Assembly: GCA_016702305.1 (NCBI GenBank)
Contig: JADJEH010000001.1
Span: 434,001 to 498,000 of the forward strand
Source of the DNA: a bacterium
Lineage (GTDB): Bacteria > Electryoneota > RPQS01
Direction of reading: 5' to 3'
DNA length: 64,000 nucleotides
A program made the translations under genes and the position numbers. Under the pieces are notes generated by a model. That model made no database searches, was not told the origin of the DNA, and saw only the letters and a program-made list of their open reading frames with translations. Of the stretch, positions 44,715-53,804 are shown piece by piece. Each line of letters starts with the position of its first letter. Within the stretch, counting starts at the first letter, position 1.

Positions 44715-45566
44715 ATGTATCTGACCGAACAACACGACGACGCGCGCGCGTTGGTGCGAGACACCGACGAGTGCGCGTCGTTAGCATTCGAGGCCTGCCA
44801 ACTGGCCGGAGGCGTTCTGATGCGCTACTGGCAGGCGCTGAACGAGGCCGACGTGCGCGAAAAATCGAAGGGCGATCTGGTGACCAGCGCCGATCTCGAA
44901 GCGGAACGCGTTGTTTCCGAATTCCTGCTGCGCGAGATGCCCGAGGCCGGAATCGTCTGCGAAGAGGGCACGGCCCGGGCCGGAAACGGGCTGGTGTGGT
45001 TTCTTGATCCGTTGGACGGAACAACGAATTTTGTGCAGCGCTTCCCGGCGTTTGCTGTCAGCTTGGGTTTGGCCCGGTTGCGGGATGCCGCAGCGCCTGA
45101 GCTGTTGTGCGGCGTGGTATTCAATCCGCTGTCAGGACAGCTATTCTGGGGCGCCAAAGACAAAGGCGCATTTTTGGGCACGCAGCGCCTTAGTGTCGCG
45201 CGGAAAGAGAAGCTCAGCGAGGCGATGCTGGCCACCGGGTTTCCGCGCCGCTACCATGACGAACTGCCGGCGTTTTTGCGCGAGTTTGCCCTCATCTTTC
45301 CACGCTGCCGGGCGATCCGCCGCGCAGGTTCGGCGGCCCTCGATCTGTGCTGGACTGCCCAGGGGATCTTCGATGGATTCTGGGAGCACAAGCTGTCGCC
45401 GTGGGATATCGCGGCGGGCGCCCTAATTGTGCAGGAGGCCGGCGGTGTTTGCAGCGACTTCATGGGCGACGATGCGTTTCTCAACAGCGGCAACATCGTG
45501 GGGGCGGCGCCGGTGATTCATCAACACATATTGGCCTGCATCGCCGAGGCGCGGCAGCAAGGTTAG
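44715..45566 (+). CDS. Inositol-monophosphatase family protein (SuhB/CysQ-like)
   Basis: The 283-residue product has all lithium-sensitive phosphatase motifs: KGDLVTSADLEAE near residues 53-65, the GIVCEEGTA metal-site glutamate near 79-87, WFLDPLDGTTNF near 95-106 and the C-terminal LSPWDIAAGALIVQEAGG near 226-243. Magnesium-dependent hydrolysis of inositol-1-phosphate, histidinol-phosphate or 3'-phosphoadenosine-phosphate are all possible in the family; sequence reading cannot choose. An AGGAGG lies 30 bases upstream rather than at the usual distance, and no close ribosome binding site is seen. Confidence 0.85.
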   Translation: MYLTEQHDDARALVRDTDECASLAFEACQLAGGVLMRYWQALNEADVREKSKGDLVTSADLEAERVVSEFLLREMPEAGIVCEEGTARAGNGLVWFLDPLDGTTNFVQRFPAFAVSLGLARLRDAAAPELLCGVVFNPLSGQLFWGAKDKGAFLGTQRLSVARKEKLSEAMLATGFPRRYHDELPAFLREFALIFPRCRAIRRAGSAALDLCWTAQGIFDGFWEHKLSPWDIAAGALIVQEAGGVCSDFMGDDAFLNSGNIVGAAPVIHQHILACIAEARQQG

Positions 45567-45587
45567 CTTTGGAAGTTACGAATGCAA

Positions 45588-45613
45588 AAGAGCCACTCAC
45601 GGGAGTGGCTCTT
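45588..45613. terminator. Bidirectional terminator
   Basis: A perfect 11-bp stem AAGAGCCACTC/GAGTGGCTCTT with an ACGG loop between convergent genes. The U-tract is better on the minus strand (TTTTGC). Confidence 0.75.
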
Positions 45614-45635
45614 CTCATTCTGGCGCTGTCCAAAG

Positions 45636-46256
45636 TCAGCGCAGCGGCCAACTGACCGTCTGTTCGAACGACGGACCGATTGTGACTTTGAAGGTCTGTG
45701 CGGGACCCGTCGAGTTGATCTCAAAGACGCCCGCCGAAAGTGTGTCGTCAATGAGGACTTTCGCGTCGGGCAAAGTGCGCTCCAACTTGATGTGCCCGGA
45801 CTTGCGCACGTAAAGTCGCATGTTCTTGCCGGGCAAGACGAGCGCCGGTGAATCTTTGGACTGGCCGCCCAACACGCCCGCCAGCGGCAATCCCGCGGAG
45901 ATCACTACAGGGAAAACCGACTCGTTCAATTGTCCCTGTGCCGCCAGCTTGTAGTAGTAGGTCACGCCGGGGATTGCCGAAGAATCGTTCAACAGGTACT
46001 CGGCGCTGCCCGCGTGAAACGGCACCTCCGTCAGCACGGAGAAGGCGCCCAGTTCTTCATAGCCGCGATAGATGCGGAACTTGACCACGGCGGGCGACTG
46101 TTGGTCCAGAGACCAGTTTAGCCGGATGTTGCCATCGTCGGTTGCGTTGGCGCTGAACAGCGATAACAGCGTCGCCAGTTCGGGCATGTCGTCCGCCTGT
46201 GCACTGGACCAACCACAAAGAAGCATAGCCACCAAAACAATTCGCGCAATGTGCAT
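45636..46256 (-). CDS. Secreted Fn3-like domain protein
   Basis: The 206-residue product has a signal peptide ending near AQAD (residue 22). Residues 40-115 form a fibronectin type III-like domain (GNIRLNWSLDQQSPAVVKFRIYRG, then the IPGVTYYYKLAA strand), and the C-terminal part is a beta domain (NMRLYVRKSGHIKLERTLPDAKVLIDDTLSAGVFEINS) similar to the carboxy-terminal interaction domain of the sorting-domain class, but without a YPNPFN motif. Function unknown. It is the last gene of the minus-strand group. Confidence 0.65.
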   Translation of the reverse strand: MHIARIVLVAMLLCGWSSAQADDMPELATLLSLFSANATDDGNIRLNWSLDQQSPAVVKFRIYRGYEELGAFSVLTEVPFHAGSAEYLLNDSSAIPGVTYYYKLAAQGQLNESVFPVVISAGLPLAGVLGGQSKDSPALVLPGKNMRLYVRKSGHIKLERTLPDAKVLIDDTLSAGVFEINSTGPAQTFKVTIGPSFEQTVSWPLR

Positions 46257-46288
46257 GAAGACTCCCGGGAATAATATACGATGGCGGA

Positions 46289-47617
46289 TTAGTCGGACGA
46301 GGGTTCAAAGGCCAGTGCTTCGGCGCGTCCCCGCTCTTCAGAAACGCTCCATAAGAGCCACGCACCCAAAACAAAGAAGATTAGCAGCGAGAGCATGCCC
46401 GTGCGCAAACTGCCTGTGATCCAGACGGCCAGTCCGAAGATCGCGGGACCGACGGCGCTGGCAAATTTACCGGAAATAGCGAAGAAACTGAAGAACTCCG
46501 CGGATTGCCGCGGCGGGATCAAAACGGCTTGCAGCGACCGCGATGCGGCTTGCGTTCCCCCCATCACCAATCCCGCCAGCACGCCAAGGTACCAATATTC
46601 GAGGCGCGCATTGCCCAGCCATCCCAATTGCCAGCCCCATAACGACACGATGCTCCAAATCGAAATCCCAATGAGAATCGCGCGCCGATTGTCAAAGCGA
46701 TTGGCAAGCCAGCCGAAGACCAGGGAACCCAGGAAGGCCACGCCCTGGACCATCAAGAAGAACAGCACGAGCTCGCCCGTCGCGAGTTTGAGCTCTTGGT
46801 CGCCAAAGATCGAGGCCATGACAATTACCGTCTCCACACCATCGTTGTAGAGCAGATACGCGAAGAAGAAACGGGCGAAATTGGGCAGCTTCTTCAGTCC
46901 CTTCACGCTCCGGGATAGCGCTCGGAACGCATCGGCGATGCGCACCGCGCGCCGCTCAACGGGCGCTCGATAGCTGAACGCCAACGGCAGGGTGAACACG
47001 CCCCACCATACTGCGGCGGTCAAGAAACAATGCTGCACAGTAAACGTGCCCGGCGCTGCGCCGAGCAGTTGCGGATACTGCAGCATGACTAGGTTCAGCG
47101 CGAGCAGCAAACCGCCGCCGAGGTAGCCCCAGGCCCAGCCGACGCTCGATACTTTGGCGTAGTCTACCGGGTCCGCGATGTCCAGCAGCATCGCGTTATA
47201 GAAGATATTCCCGCCTGCGAAACCAAACTGCGCGAACATGAACCACAGGCCGCCGATGAGCCAATCGCCGGCATAGAGTGTGGCGAGCATCCCTGTGGCG
47301 GCAATACCAACGGCGGCGTGTATCAGCAGCATCCGCCGCTTCAACTGACCCAGATCAGAAAGCGCCGATAGGATCGGTCCAAAGAGCGCGACCAGAATCA
47401 TACTGGCCGAAACAAAAAAACTGAAGATCGTCGCGCCGGGTACGCGCGCCCCGAAAAGTTCGATTCCGGCTGCTCCGCCCGCGATCACACCGGCGTAATA
47501 CTTGTTGAAGATGACGGCGAGAATCGTCGTCGCAAAGGCCGAGTTACCGAAGTCGTAGGTGGCCCATGCGGCAACCTGACCAGGATTGCGGCGGCTAAAC
47601 GAAAAAAGTCCGGCCAC
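46289..47617 (-). CDS. MFS transporter, UMF1/Atg22-like family
   Basis: The 442-residue membrane protein has about 12 hydrophobic segments. The N-terminal ATYDFGNSAFATTILAVIFNKYY is the hallmark of the UMF1/DUF894 family of MFS proteins (YxiO-like), and GGTQAASRSLQAVLIPPRQSAEFFSFF in the second half is the conserved motif after TM8 in that family. Substrates are unknown for most members. The gene follows the large sorting-domain protein with a one-base gap, so it is co-transcribed, though a functional link is not evident. Confidence 0.88.
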   Translation of the reverse strand: MAGLFSFSRRNPGQVAAWATYDFGNSAFATTILAVIFNKYYAGVIAGGAAGIELFGARVPGATIFSFFVSASMILVALFGPILSALSDLGQLKRRMLLIHAAVGIAATGMLATLYAGDWLIGGLWFMFAQFGFAGGNIFYNAMLLDIADPVDYAKVSSVGWAWGYLGGGLLLALNLVMLQYPQLLGAAPGTFTVQHCFLTAAVWWGVFTLPLAFSYRAPVERRAVRIADAFRALSRSVKGLKKLPNFARFFFAYLLYNDGVETVIVMASIFGDQELKLATGELVLFFLMVQGVAFLGSLVFGWLANRFDNRRAILIGISIWSIVSLWGWQLGWLGNARLEYWYLGVLAGLVMGGTQAASRSLQAVLIPPRQSAEFFSFFAISGKFASAVGPAIFGLAVWITGSLRTGMLSLLIFFVLGAWLLWSVSEERGRAEALAFEPSSD

Positions 47618-47618
47618 G

Positions 47619-50270
47619 CTACTTGATGAACTGAAGCGGCTGCGTGAGAGAAACTCCCGGCGCCGTCAGCCGAACAAAGTACGGACCACCGGCGACGACG
47701 ATGCCTGCATCGGAACGCGCATCCCATAAAGTGCGCTGCGCGCCCCCGTGTGCCCGACCGGAGAACAGGGTGCGCACCGCGCGGCCCAGGACATCATAGA
47801 CGCGCAGTTGCACATCAGCACTGCCATCCGGTGCCAGCCAGCGAATCTCCACCGAACCGTTAAACGGGTTCGGGAACGCCGGCAACAATTCAAACGACGT
47901 CACTTGCTGCGGCGCAGCAGGTTCTACGGAACTCGTCTCCAACAGCCACGAGGCAGCGGAGTCGAGAAAGGCGGCCCGTGACGTGCTGCCGGCCATTCCC
48001 GATACGGCTTCCAAACCGAAACTTATGAACATGAAACGGCCGCCTTGATACTCACCGGCAATGCCGCAAACTTCTTCGTCAGTCGTGTCGTTGATGCAAA
48101 AGGCCGTGCCGTTGTCAAGCGGCAAGAGCGACGATGGACTGGTTTGATTCCCCGCGCCGCCTGAGCCAAGCAAGAGCAGAAACATGCCGTCCACGTTGGG
48201 TGCGCCGCCGAGCCCATAAGCCCACGGGCGATCCGAATCGTGCCGGTTCACGCCGGAGCGCAGGACCGTTTCCAGAAAAGTCGTTGTATTCTCGTCTTCC
48301 GTGATATTCTGGCCCGTCAAGAGCAAACCACCGCCCTGCGCCATGTAGTTTGTCAAAGTCGTCTGATCGGCGGCGGTCAGCGTCGTCGCGCTGTCATCTC
48401 CGGTCATCCACAGTATCCACGGTACGTCACGAAGTTCGCTAACCGCGCCGGAATCGCGATTCCAGACGCGCACCTCGTCGCCGTTCTGTGTGAGCGAAGC
48501 GAGTGCATACGTCTCGTAGTCTTCGCCCAGATCGTCGTCAACGAGCAGTACTTCGGTCGCGGTCAACCAGATGTCGAACGGATCGGCGTTTTCTTCGGGC
48601 GGGAGCGGGAAGAAGCTGCGTTCATCAAGGACATAGCGCAGCGGGCCGTGGATCACCATGCGATTGCCGCCCGCGAGCAGTCGGCGATTACCGTTAGTGT
48701 ACACCTGCCCGGCGGCCACGTCTACGCTCGTCCAGAGTGAATCGGGATACTCGTCAGAATAAAATTCGATATGACAGGGCGGCGCGAAAAACGCATCGTA
48801 TTCGCCGAGGATTGTGCCGCTGACAACCGCACCGCGGCGAATGTCAAAGAGCGTTGAGTCGAGGCGCCAAAGGGTATCATCTTCGACGACGACGCGCACG
48901 CGTTGATAGAGTCGCGGTTGGGCTGGCAAATCGGGAGCATCCGGCAGCGTCCAGAGGGCGGCGAGTGGTATCTCCACACTCGATCCGGGTTCGGCCGTGA
49001 AATCCGCGCTATCGGCATAAGCAGGCCCCCAGACCCAGACGCGGCCCGAGAGCGCTTCGGTGCCGGCATTGTTGACCACTGCCACCACGGCCAGCGGATC
49101 TCCGGCAAGGTGCGCGCGTTCCGGATCCGGCGAGGCAAAACCACCCGCGGAGAAATCCACAATCGGTCCCGCACTGATGATGCGTTCGAGACCCATCCAG
49201 CCCAGATACGCGCTTACCCACGAGTGATCGTTATCGTTGGCAATGCAACACGTGCCCGGCGGAATGCCCCCGTCATTGTCGTCGTCAAAACCCACCAATG
49301 AGTCGGCGAAGAAAACTCCGCGATGCCAATAAAGCGAATCGCCGGTAATCTCCCAACACCGAAAGGTAGCGTTGGAGTACCATGTGTTGAAGGCATTGTA
49401 CCAGCTTGACGGAGCCTCCCAGGTTTCAAGCTGCGTGCCGTATTGATTGATCCACGTCGCGCCGCTGTCCGGGTAGGCTATCCATAGCGAATTGCATACG
49501 CCCCAGAGCGCTGTGCCGCCGCACAACGCCCACTCGGTGGCGTTGTTGAGGCGCGCCGGATTGGCTTCGAACCAGTTGCGGATTAGCCGGGCGCGGGACA
49601 GAGCGTGGTCGCTCCAATCCGTGCGATTGCGGTAGACCGCATGCGGATACAGCCCGCCGATGCCCAAACCTTGTGCGGCGTAGTTCAGTGTGCTGTTGAG
49701 CGCCAGCGGATGCGCCACAACCCAAATTGCGCAACTGTCCGCGTACCAGTTCATGCTCGTGTCGCCGTAGGCTTCGCGAAATTTCCAGGCCGCTTCAAAA
49801 CCCCAGCCGCTGTTGTGCATGGCGTAGTAGCCGCCGCCTTCCTCGTCCCACGCGGGCCACTCCGCGCAGTACACCCACGCGTCGCGAATGTTCTGCGCGT
49901 AACGCGCCGTGTCGCCTGTCCAAAGGGCATATTGCGACCACACGCGGATCGCTTCCTGCGTGTTGTCGGTCTGGATGATGGTGAAATCGCTGCCGACCTC
50001 GCCCTCGCGCATGCCGCCGAAATTCACCCCGGGCGTCTGCACCTGCAAGCCCGCCAGAAAATCGCAAAGCTGGCGGTACTTCAGGAAGTACTCAATCTCG
50101 TCAAGCGAGCGCCGCGATGTGCGCAGCCCGGTCTCGACGTTCCGCTGAGCGTCCGGGTAGAATCCGCTTGTTCGCGCCGCAAGAATCTCCTCTTCCGTCC
50201 AGTAGGGAGTCGCCAATGCTGTGTGCAACGCGAACAGCGTCAGCAGCAGAATGTGCGGAAAATGGCGCAT
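47619..50270 (-). CDS. Large secreted protein with toroid-like N-terminal region, amidotransferase-like module and sorting domain
   Basis: The 883-residue product has a signal peptide (residues 1-20). Residues 25-375 are rich in aromatic residues and helices (QYALWTGDTARYAQNIRDAW, NSGWGFEAAWKFREAYGD, NWFEANPARLNNATEWALCGGTALWG), like the alpha/alpha toroids of glycan-active enzymes. A beta-rich linker (about 380-560) leads to a class I glutamine-amidotransferase-like module (about 570-770, VLLVDDDLGEDYETY, GGGLLLTGQNI) and a sorting domain (FELLPAFPNPFNGS, YDVLGRAVR, last 90 residues). The metallopeptidase at 36355 has the same last two modules. No catalytic residues can be named; a role on extracellular glycan is a guess. 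Confidence 0.7.
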   Translation of the reverse strand: MRHFPHILLLTLFALHTALATPYWTEEEILAARTSGFYPDAQRNVETGLRTSRRSLDEIEYFLKYRQLCDFLAGLQVQTPGVNFGGMREGEVGSDFTIIQTDNTQEAIRVWSQYALWTGDTARYAQNIRDAWVYCAEWPAWDEEGGGYYAMHNSGWGFEAAWKFREAYGDTSMNWYADSCAIWVVAHPLALNSTLNYAAQGLGIGGLYPHAVYRNRTDWSDHALSRARLIRNWFEANPARLNNATEWALCGGTALWGVCNSLWIAYPDSGATWINQYGTQLETWEAPSSWYNAFNTWYSNATFRCWEITGDSLYWHRGVFFADSLVGFDDDNDGGIPPGTCCIANDNDHSWVSAYLGWMGLERIISAGPIVDFSAGGFASPDPERAHLAGDPLAVVAVVNNAGTEALSGRVWVWGPAYADSADFTAEPGSSVEIPLAALWTLPDAPDLPAQPRLYQRVRVVVEDDTLWRLDSTLFDIRRGAVVSGTILGEYDAFFAPPCHIEFYSDEYPDSLWTSVDVAAGQVYTNGNRRLLAGGNRMVIHGPLRYVLDERSFFPLPPEENADPFDIWLTATEVLLVDDDLGEDYETYALASLTQNGDEVRVWNRDSGAVSELRDVPWILWMTGDDSATTLTAADQTTLTNYMAQGGGLLLTGQNITEDENTTTFLETVLRSGVNRHDSDRPWAYGLGGAPNVDGMFLLLLGSGGAGNQTSPSSLLPLDNGTAFCINDTTDEEVCGIAGEYQGGRFMFISFGLEAVSGMAGSTSRAAFLDSAASWLLETSSVEPAAPQQVTSFELLPAFPNPFNGSVEIRWLAPDGSADVQLRVYDVLGRAVRTLFSGRAHGGAQRTLWDARSDAGIVVAGGPYFVRLTAPGVSLTQPLQFIK

Positions 50271-50339
50271 GCGGCCCTCAGTGGAAGCGTTGAAGGAAAA
50301 GGTGAAATCGGAATGAACGGAAGGTGCGGAAGCGGCCGC

Positions 50340-50373
50340 CGGTTCTCCCCCGCGATGGAACGGGGGAGAACCG
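50340..50373 (-). terminator. Hairpin after the minus-strand epimerase gene
   Basis: A perfect 13-bp stem (50340-50352 with 50361-50373) with an 8-base loop; there is no U-tract, so termination would need another factor. Confidence 0.45.
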
Positions 50374-50382
50374 CAAGTGTAC

Positions 50383-51426
50383 TTACATGAAGCGCTTGAA
50401 GAACTTCAGAATGCCCTGGTTCCACGCAATGCGGTGCGTGATGCCCGAGCCTTGCGGAATCGTGTGCTTGTTGTCGAGATACCACTGGTAGCTGCGAATC
50501 AGCGCCTGCGCATTGGAATATTTGGGCTTCCAACCGAGTTCGCGTTTGGCCTTCTCAATCGAAACGAAGCTGTCCTGATCGGCCGTGCCGTACACCCACT
50601 TGTAGAGCGGCGAAAGGCCCATCGCTTCAAACGTCATCAAGGCGAGCTTGACCGGTCCGGCCGGCGTGCCCCACGGACGCGCGCCGTTGCCGGCGTACTG
50701 ACACATGGCGCCCATGTCCTCGCGTACGGTCTTGAACTCTTCGGCGCCCACGTTAAACGTGTCGTTAGCGCGCTTGGCTTCAACCGTCGCGCCTAAATAG
50801 ATCGCATCGGCCAGGTCGTCCACTTCCAAAAGCTGATAGCGATTCTTCCCGTTGCCGATCATCGGAATGCGCTTGCCGCTTTCCACCCAATCGTAGAGAA
50901 TTTGGAAGACGCCCAGCCGATGAGTGCCGATGAACGTCTTCGGGCGGATCACCGGGACGCAGAATTCCGGCGTGCGGAATTCGACGCAGACCTGCTCCGC
51001 CTGGATCTTGCTCTCGCCATAGGGGCCGACGCCGTGTACGCGGTCGGTCTCAAATAGCGGATGGTGATCAGGAATACCGTAAACTGCCGTCGAGGAGACA
51101 AACACCACGCGGTCCACGCCCGCCTGCTTGGCGGCTTCCAGCACTCGACGCGTGCCATCCACGTTAATCTCGTAAATATCCTTGGGTTTCCACAACGGCA
51201 GGGCGGCCGCGCCGTGGACGATAACATCAATCTTGTGCTCGGACAGTATCTTGTCCAATCCGGCCTTGTCGCGGACATCGTGCTGGACGAACACGGAGCC
51301 CGCCGGGTATTCAGAGGTCTCGAACGGGGCAATATCGGTCAGGACGAGGTCCCAACCCTTTTCGGCAAAGCAAAGCGCGGTGTGCAATCCGAGGAAGCCC
51401 GCGCCGCCTGTAATCAGTACTTTCAC
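50383..51426 (-). CDS. NAD-dependent epimerase/dehydratase (SDR family)
   Basis: The 347-residue product has the NAD motif LITGGAGFLGLHTAL at residues 4-18, VIVHGAAALPLW near 69, VSSTAVYG near 110, and the catalytic YGESK at about 137. The long C-terminal part (TFEAMGLSPLYKWVYGTADQDSFVSIEKAKRELGWKPKYS) differs from the glycan-locus epimerases and resembles the branch of UDP-glucose epimerase-like proteins found alone in many FCB genomes. Substrate unknown. It diverges from purF with 180 bases between starts. Confidence 0.8.
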   Translation of the reverse strand: MKVLITGGAGFLGLHTALCFAEKGWDLVLTDIAPFETSEYPAGSVFVQHDVRDKAGLDKILSEHKIDVIVHGAAALPLWKPKDIYEINVDGTRRVLEAAKQAGVDRVVFVSSTAVYGIPDHHPLFETDRVHGVGPYGESKIQAEQVCVEFRTPEFCVPVIRPKTFIGTHRLGVFQILYDWVESGKRIPMIGNGKNRYQLLEVDDLADAIYLGATVEAKRANDTFNVGAEEFKTVREDMGAMCQYAGNGARPWGTPAGPVKLALMTFEAMGLSPLYKWVYGTADQDSFVSIEKAKRELGWKPKYSNAQALIRSYQWYLDNKHTIPQGSGITHRIAWNQGILKFFKRFM

Positions 51427-51568
51427 AAAAACAGCTCCTGCTTGGTTCTATGTACGGCCCGGCCCGGGAGGGCTGGGCAACGATTAGCTTACTTCAAGAT
51501 TTCTAAGATATAAAACTCGGGCGGGAGTTTCAAGCCGGGGAACGATTCCCCGATTTCTGCCCTCCGAG

Positions 51569-51597
51569 TTGACAACGCCGTCTAAGCGGGTTATATT
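51569..51597 (+). promoter_or_regulatory. purF: Strong purF promoter
   Basis: A consensus TTGACA (51569-51574), a 17-base spacer and TATATT (51592-51597) lie so close to purF (ATG 51607) that the transcript would begin within about three bases of the start codon. Confidence 0.75.
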
Positions 51598-51606
51598 ACA
51601 AGTCTT

Positions 51607-53073
51607 ATGTCACACCATACCGACTTTTTCGATGACAAGCCCCGCGATAAATGCGGGGTCATGGCCGTAACTGGCCACCCGCGGGCCGCAGAATTGACCT
51701 ATTTGGGTCTTTATGCCTTGCAACATCGCGGCCAAGAGTCGGCGGGAGTCGTCAGCGCTGACGGCCAAAAACTGTTCGCGCACCGCGGAATGGGCCTCCT
51801 CGCGGACGTCTTCCGGGACCAGGGGAAGTTCAAGGACCTCGCCGGAGCCAGCGCCATCGGGCACGTGCGCTACTCTACGACTGGCTCCTCATCGCTCGCT
51901 AACGTGCAGCCCATCATGGTTAACACCAAGGACGGGCCGTTGGCAGTCGGGCATAACGGCAATATCACCAACGAACGGGCGCTGCGCTACCGGCTGGAGC
52001 AAGAGGGCGCAATCTTTCAGACGACCTCGGATTCCGAGTTGTTTGTCCACCTCATCGCCCGCTCCAAGGCCACGACCAATTCTGGACGGCTGGCGGACGC
52101 CGTGCGTGAGTTAGAAGGGGCGTTCTCGGTAGTCCTGATTACGAAAGACGAGCTTCTGGTCGCGCGCGACCCGCACGGCTTCAGGCCGCTCGCGATGGGC
52201 AGACTGGGCGACAGTTTCGTCTTTGCGTCCGAAACCTGCGCCTTTGATCTGATCGGAGCAACCTACGAGCGCGACGTGGATGCGGGTGAGATTATTACAA
52301 TCTCGGCGCGGGGCCGCGAGTCGCTGCGTTATGCGCCCGCGCAGCTCAATATGTGCATTTTTGAGCTGATCTATTTCGCCCGGCCAGATAGTATGATCTA
52401 CGGCACTTCGGTGGACAAAGTGCGGCGCAAACTCGGTAAGATCCTGGCCGACGAGTCGCCGGTGGACGCCGACGTCGTGATCTCGGTCCCGGATTCGTCA
52501 AACACCTCGGCAATCGGCTATGCGCGGCGCACGGGGATAAAGTTTGAAATCGGGCTGATTCGCAACCACTACATCGGCCGTACGTTCATCAATCCGTCGC
52601 AGTTCATGCGCTCATACAACTCGCGCATCAAATACAATCCGGTCCGCGGGGTACTCGAGGGGCGGCGCGTGGTCCTAGTGGATGACTCGATTGTGCGCGG
52701 CACGACTCTGAAGAAGCTGACCACCATTGTGCGCGATGCCGGAGCGACCGAAGTGCACGTGCGCATCGCGTCACCGCCGGTACGCTGGCCCTGCTTCTAC
52801 GGGATGGACTATCCGACGCGCAAAGAGCTGATTGCGGCCTTCGCGTCGCCGACCGAGATACAAAACTACCTCGGTGTTGAGTCGTTGCGCTATCTTTCGC
52901 AAGAGGGCATGCTCTCCGCGACGCGCGACGCACCGTCGAACTATTGCACCGCCTGCTTCTCGGGTAACTATCCGGTTGCCCTGAAAGATCCGGCCCAATT
53001 GGCGGAGTTGGCCGAGCCCGACAAAGAGTGGGCGCGCGCCGAACTAGAGCGCGTTCTGCGCACGATGGAGTAA
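51607..53073 (+). CDS. purF: Amidophosphoribosyltransferase
   Basis: PurF makes 5-phosphoribosylamine from PRPP and glutamine, the first step of purine synthesis. The 488-residue product has the nucleophile C16 after a 15-residue propeptide (KCGVMAV), the HRGQESAGV motif near 39, the AIGHVRYSTTG block, and the PRPP loop VVLVDDSIVRGTT near 355. Cysteines in NMCIFELIYF, RWPCFYGMD and NYCTACFSG match the four ligands of the 4Fe-4S cluster of the Bacillus-type enzyme. No ribosome binding site; translation may be leaderless. Confidence 0.95.
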   Translation: MSHHTDFFDDKPRDKCGVMAVTGHPRAAELTYLGLYALQHRGQESAGVVSADGQKLFAHRGMGLLADVFRDQGKFKDLAGASAIGHVRYSTTGSSSLANVQPIMVNTKDGPLAVGHNGNITNERALRYRLEQEGAIFQTTSDSELFVHLIARSKATTNSGRLADAVRELEGAFSVVLITKDELLVARDPHGFRPLAMGRLGDSFVFASETCAFDLIGATYERDVDAGEIITISARGRESLRYAPAQLNMCIFELIYFARPDSMIYGTSVDKVRRKLGKILADESPVDADVVISVPDSSNTSAIGYARRTGIKFEIGLIRNHYIGRTFINPSQFMRSYNSRIKYNPVRGVLEGRRVVLVDDSIVRGTTLKKLTTIVRDAGATEVHVRIASPPVRWPCFYGMDYPTRKELIAAFASPTEIQNYLGVESLRYLSQEGMLSATRDAPSNYCTACFSGNYPVALKDPAQLAELAEPDKEWARAELERVLRTME

Positions 53074-53076
53074 CGC

Positions 53077-53721
53077 TTGACCGAACCGCGCCGACAAGAG
53101 TCCGCGCCCATGCAGACCTCGAAGTTCGTCTTCGCGCCAAAGCCACGACCGCGCAAGTTCCTGACTGTGCCCAACCTGATGAGCATCGGACGGATCTTGT
53201 TGCTCATTCCACTATTCTACTTCCTGGAGCGGGGACCGCGCGACAACGGGAATTTCTGGGCGCTCGTGGTGATGGCGATTGCGCTGGTCAGTGACATGGT
53301 GGACGGTTTGATCGCGCGCTGGTTTCATGTCGAGACCGATTGGGGCCGCGTCCTCGATCCGCTGGCCGACAAAGTCTGGCTGGGGGCACTCGCGGTATTT
53401 CTGGCGTTGCCTACGCGCGCGAATCCGCTGCCGCTGCCGTTTCTGCTGATGCTCTTGGTGCGCGATGCCGCGATTGTCTGCGGATCGTTCTATGTGTTTC
53501 GCAAGCGCGGATTGGTCGTCACGTCGAATTATATCGGCAAACTGACCATGTTCGTTGTGGCACTGACGCTGATCAGCTACACAATCAACTGGGCGCCGCC
53601 GCTATTCGGCTGGCTCACACCGCTGACGCTCTTGTGGCTTGCCACGGGCTTCGTTGTCATTTCGAGCGCCCAGTATCTGCTGCGCTTCGTGCATTACAGC
53701 GCGATGAAGCGCACCGGCTGA
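53077..53721 (+). CDS. CDP-alcohol phosphatidyltransferase (PgsA-like)
   Basis: The 214-residue membrane protein starts at TTG 53077, three bases after purF; an ATG 11 codons in is an alternative. The family signature DGxxAR...G...D...D is seen as DMVDGLIARWFHVETDWGRVLDPLADK at about residues 71-97, with four to five further transmembrane segments. The start VPNLMSIGRILL is typical of phosphatidylglycerophosphate synthase. A C-terminal part (VTSNYIGKLTMFVVAL) also fits PgsA. Phosphatidylinositol-phosphate-type acceptors cannot be ruled out. Coupling to purF seems positional. Confidence 0.85.
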   Translation: MTEPRRQESAPMQTSKFVFAPKPRPRKFLTVPNLMSIGRILLLIPLFYFLERGPRDNGNFWALVVMAIALVSDMVDGLIARWFHVETDWGRVLDPLADKVWLGALAVFLALPTRANPLPLPFLLMLLVRDAAIVCGSFYVFRKRGLVVTSNYIGKLTMFVVALTLISYTINWAPPLFGWLTPLTLLWLATGFVVISSAQYLLRFVHYSAMKRTG

Positions 53722-53804
53722 CAGACGGCCGGCGCCGGAGCTGTCCGCACTGGTTTTCTGACCATCAATAATCCCCCCGGGAGCACCGAGGGGACATTCT
53801 ATCT

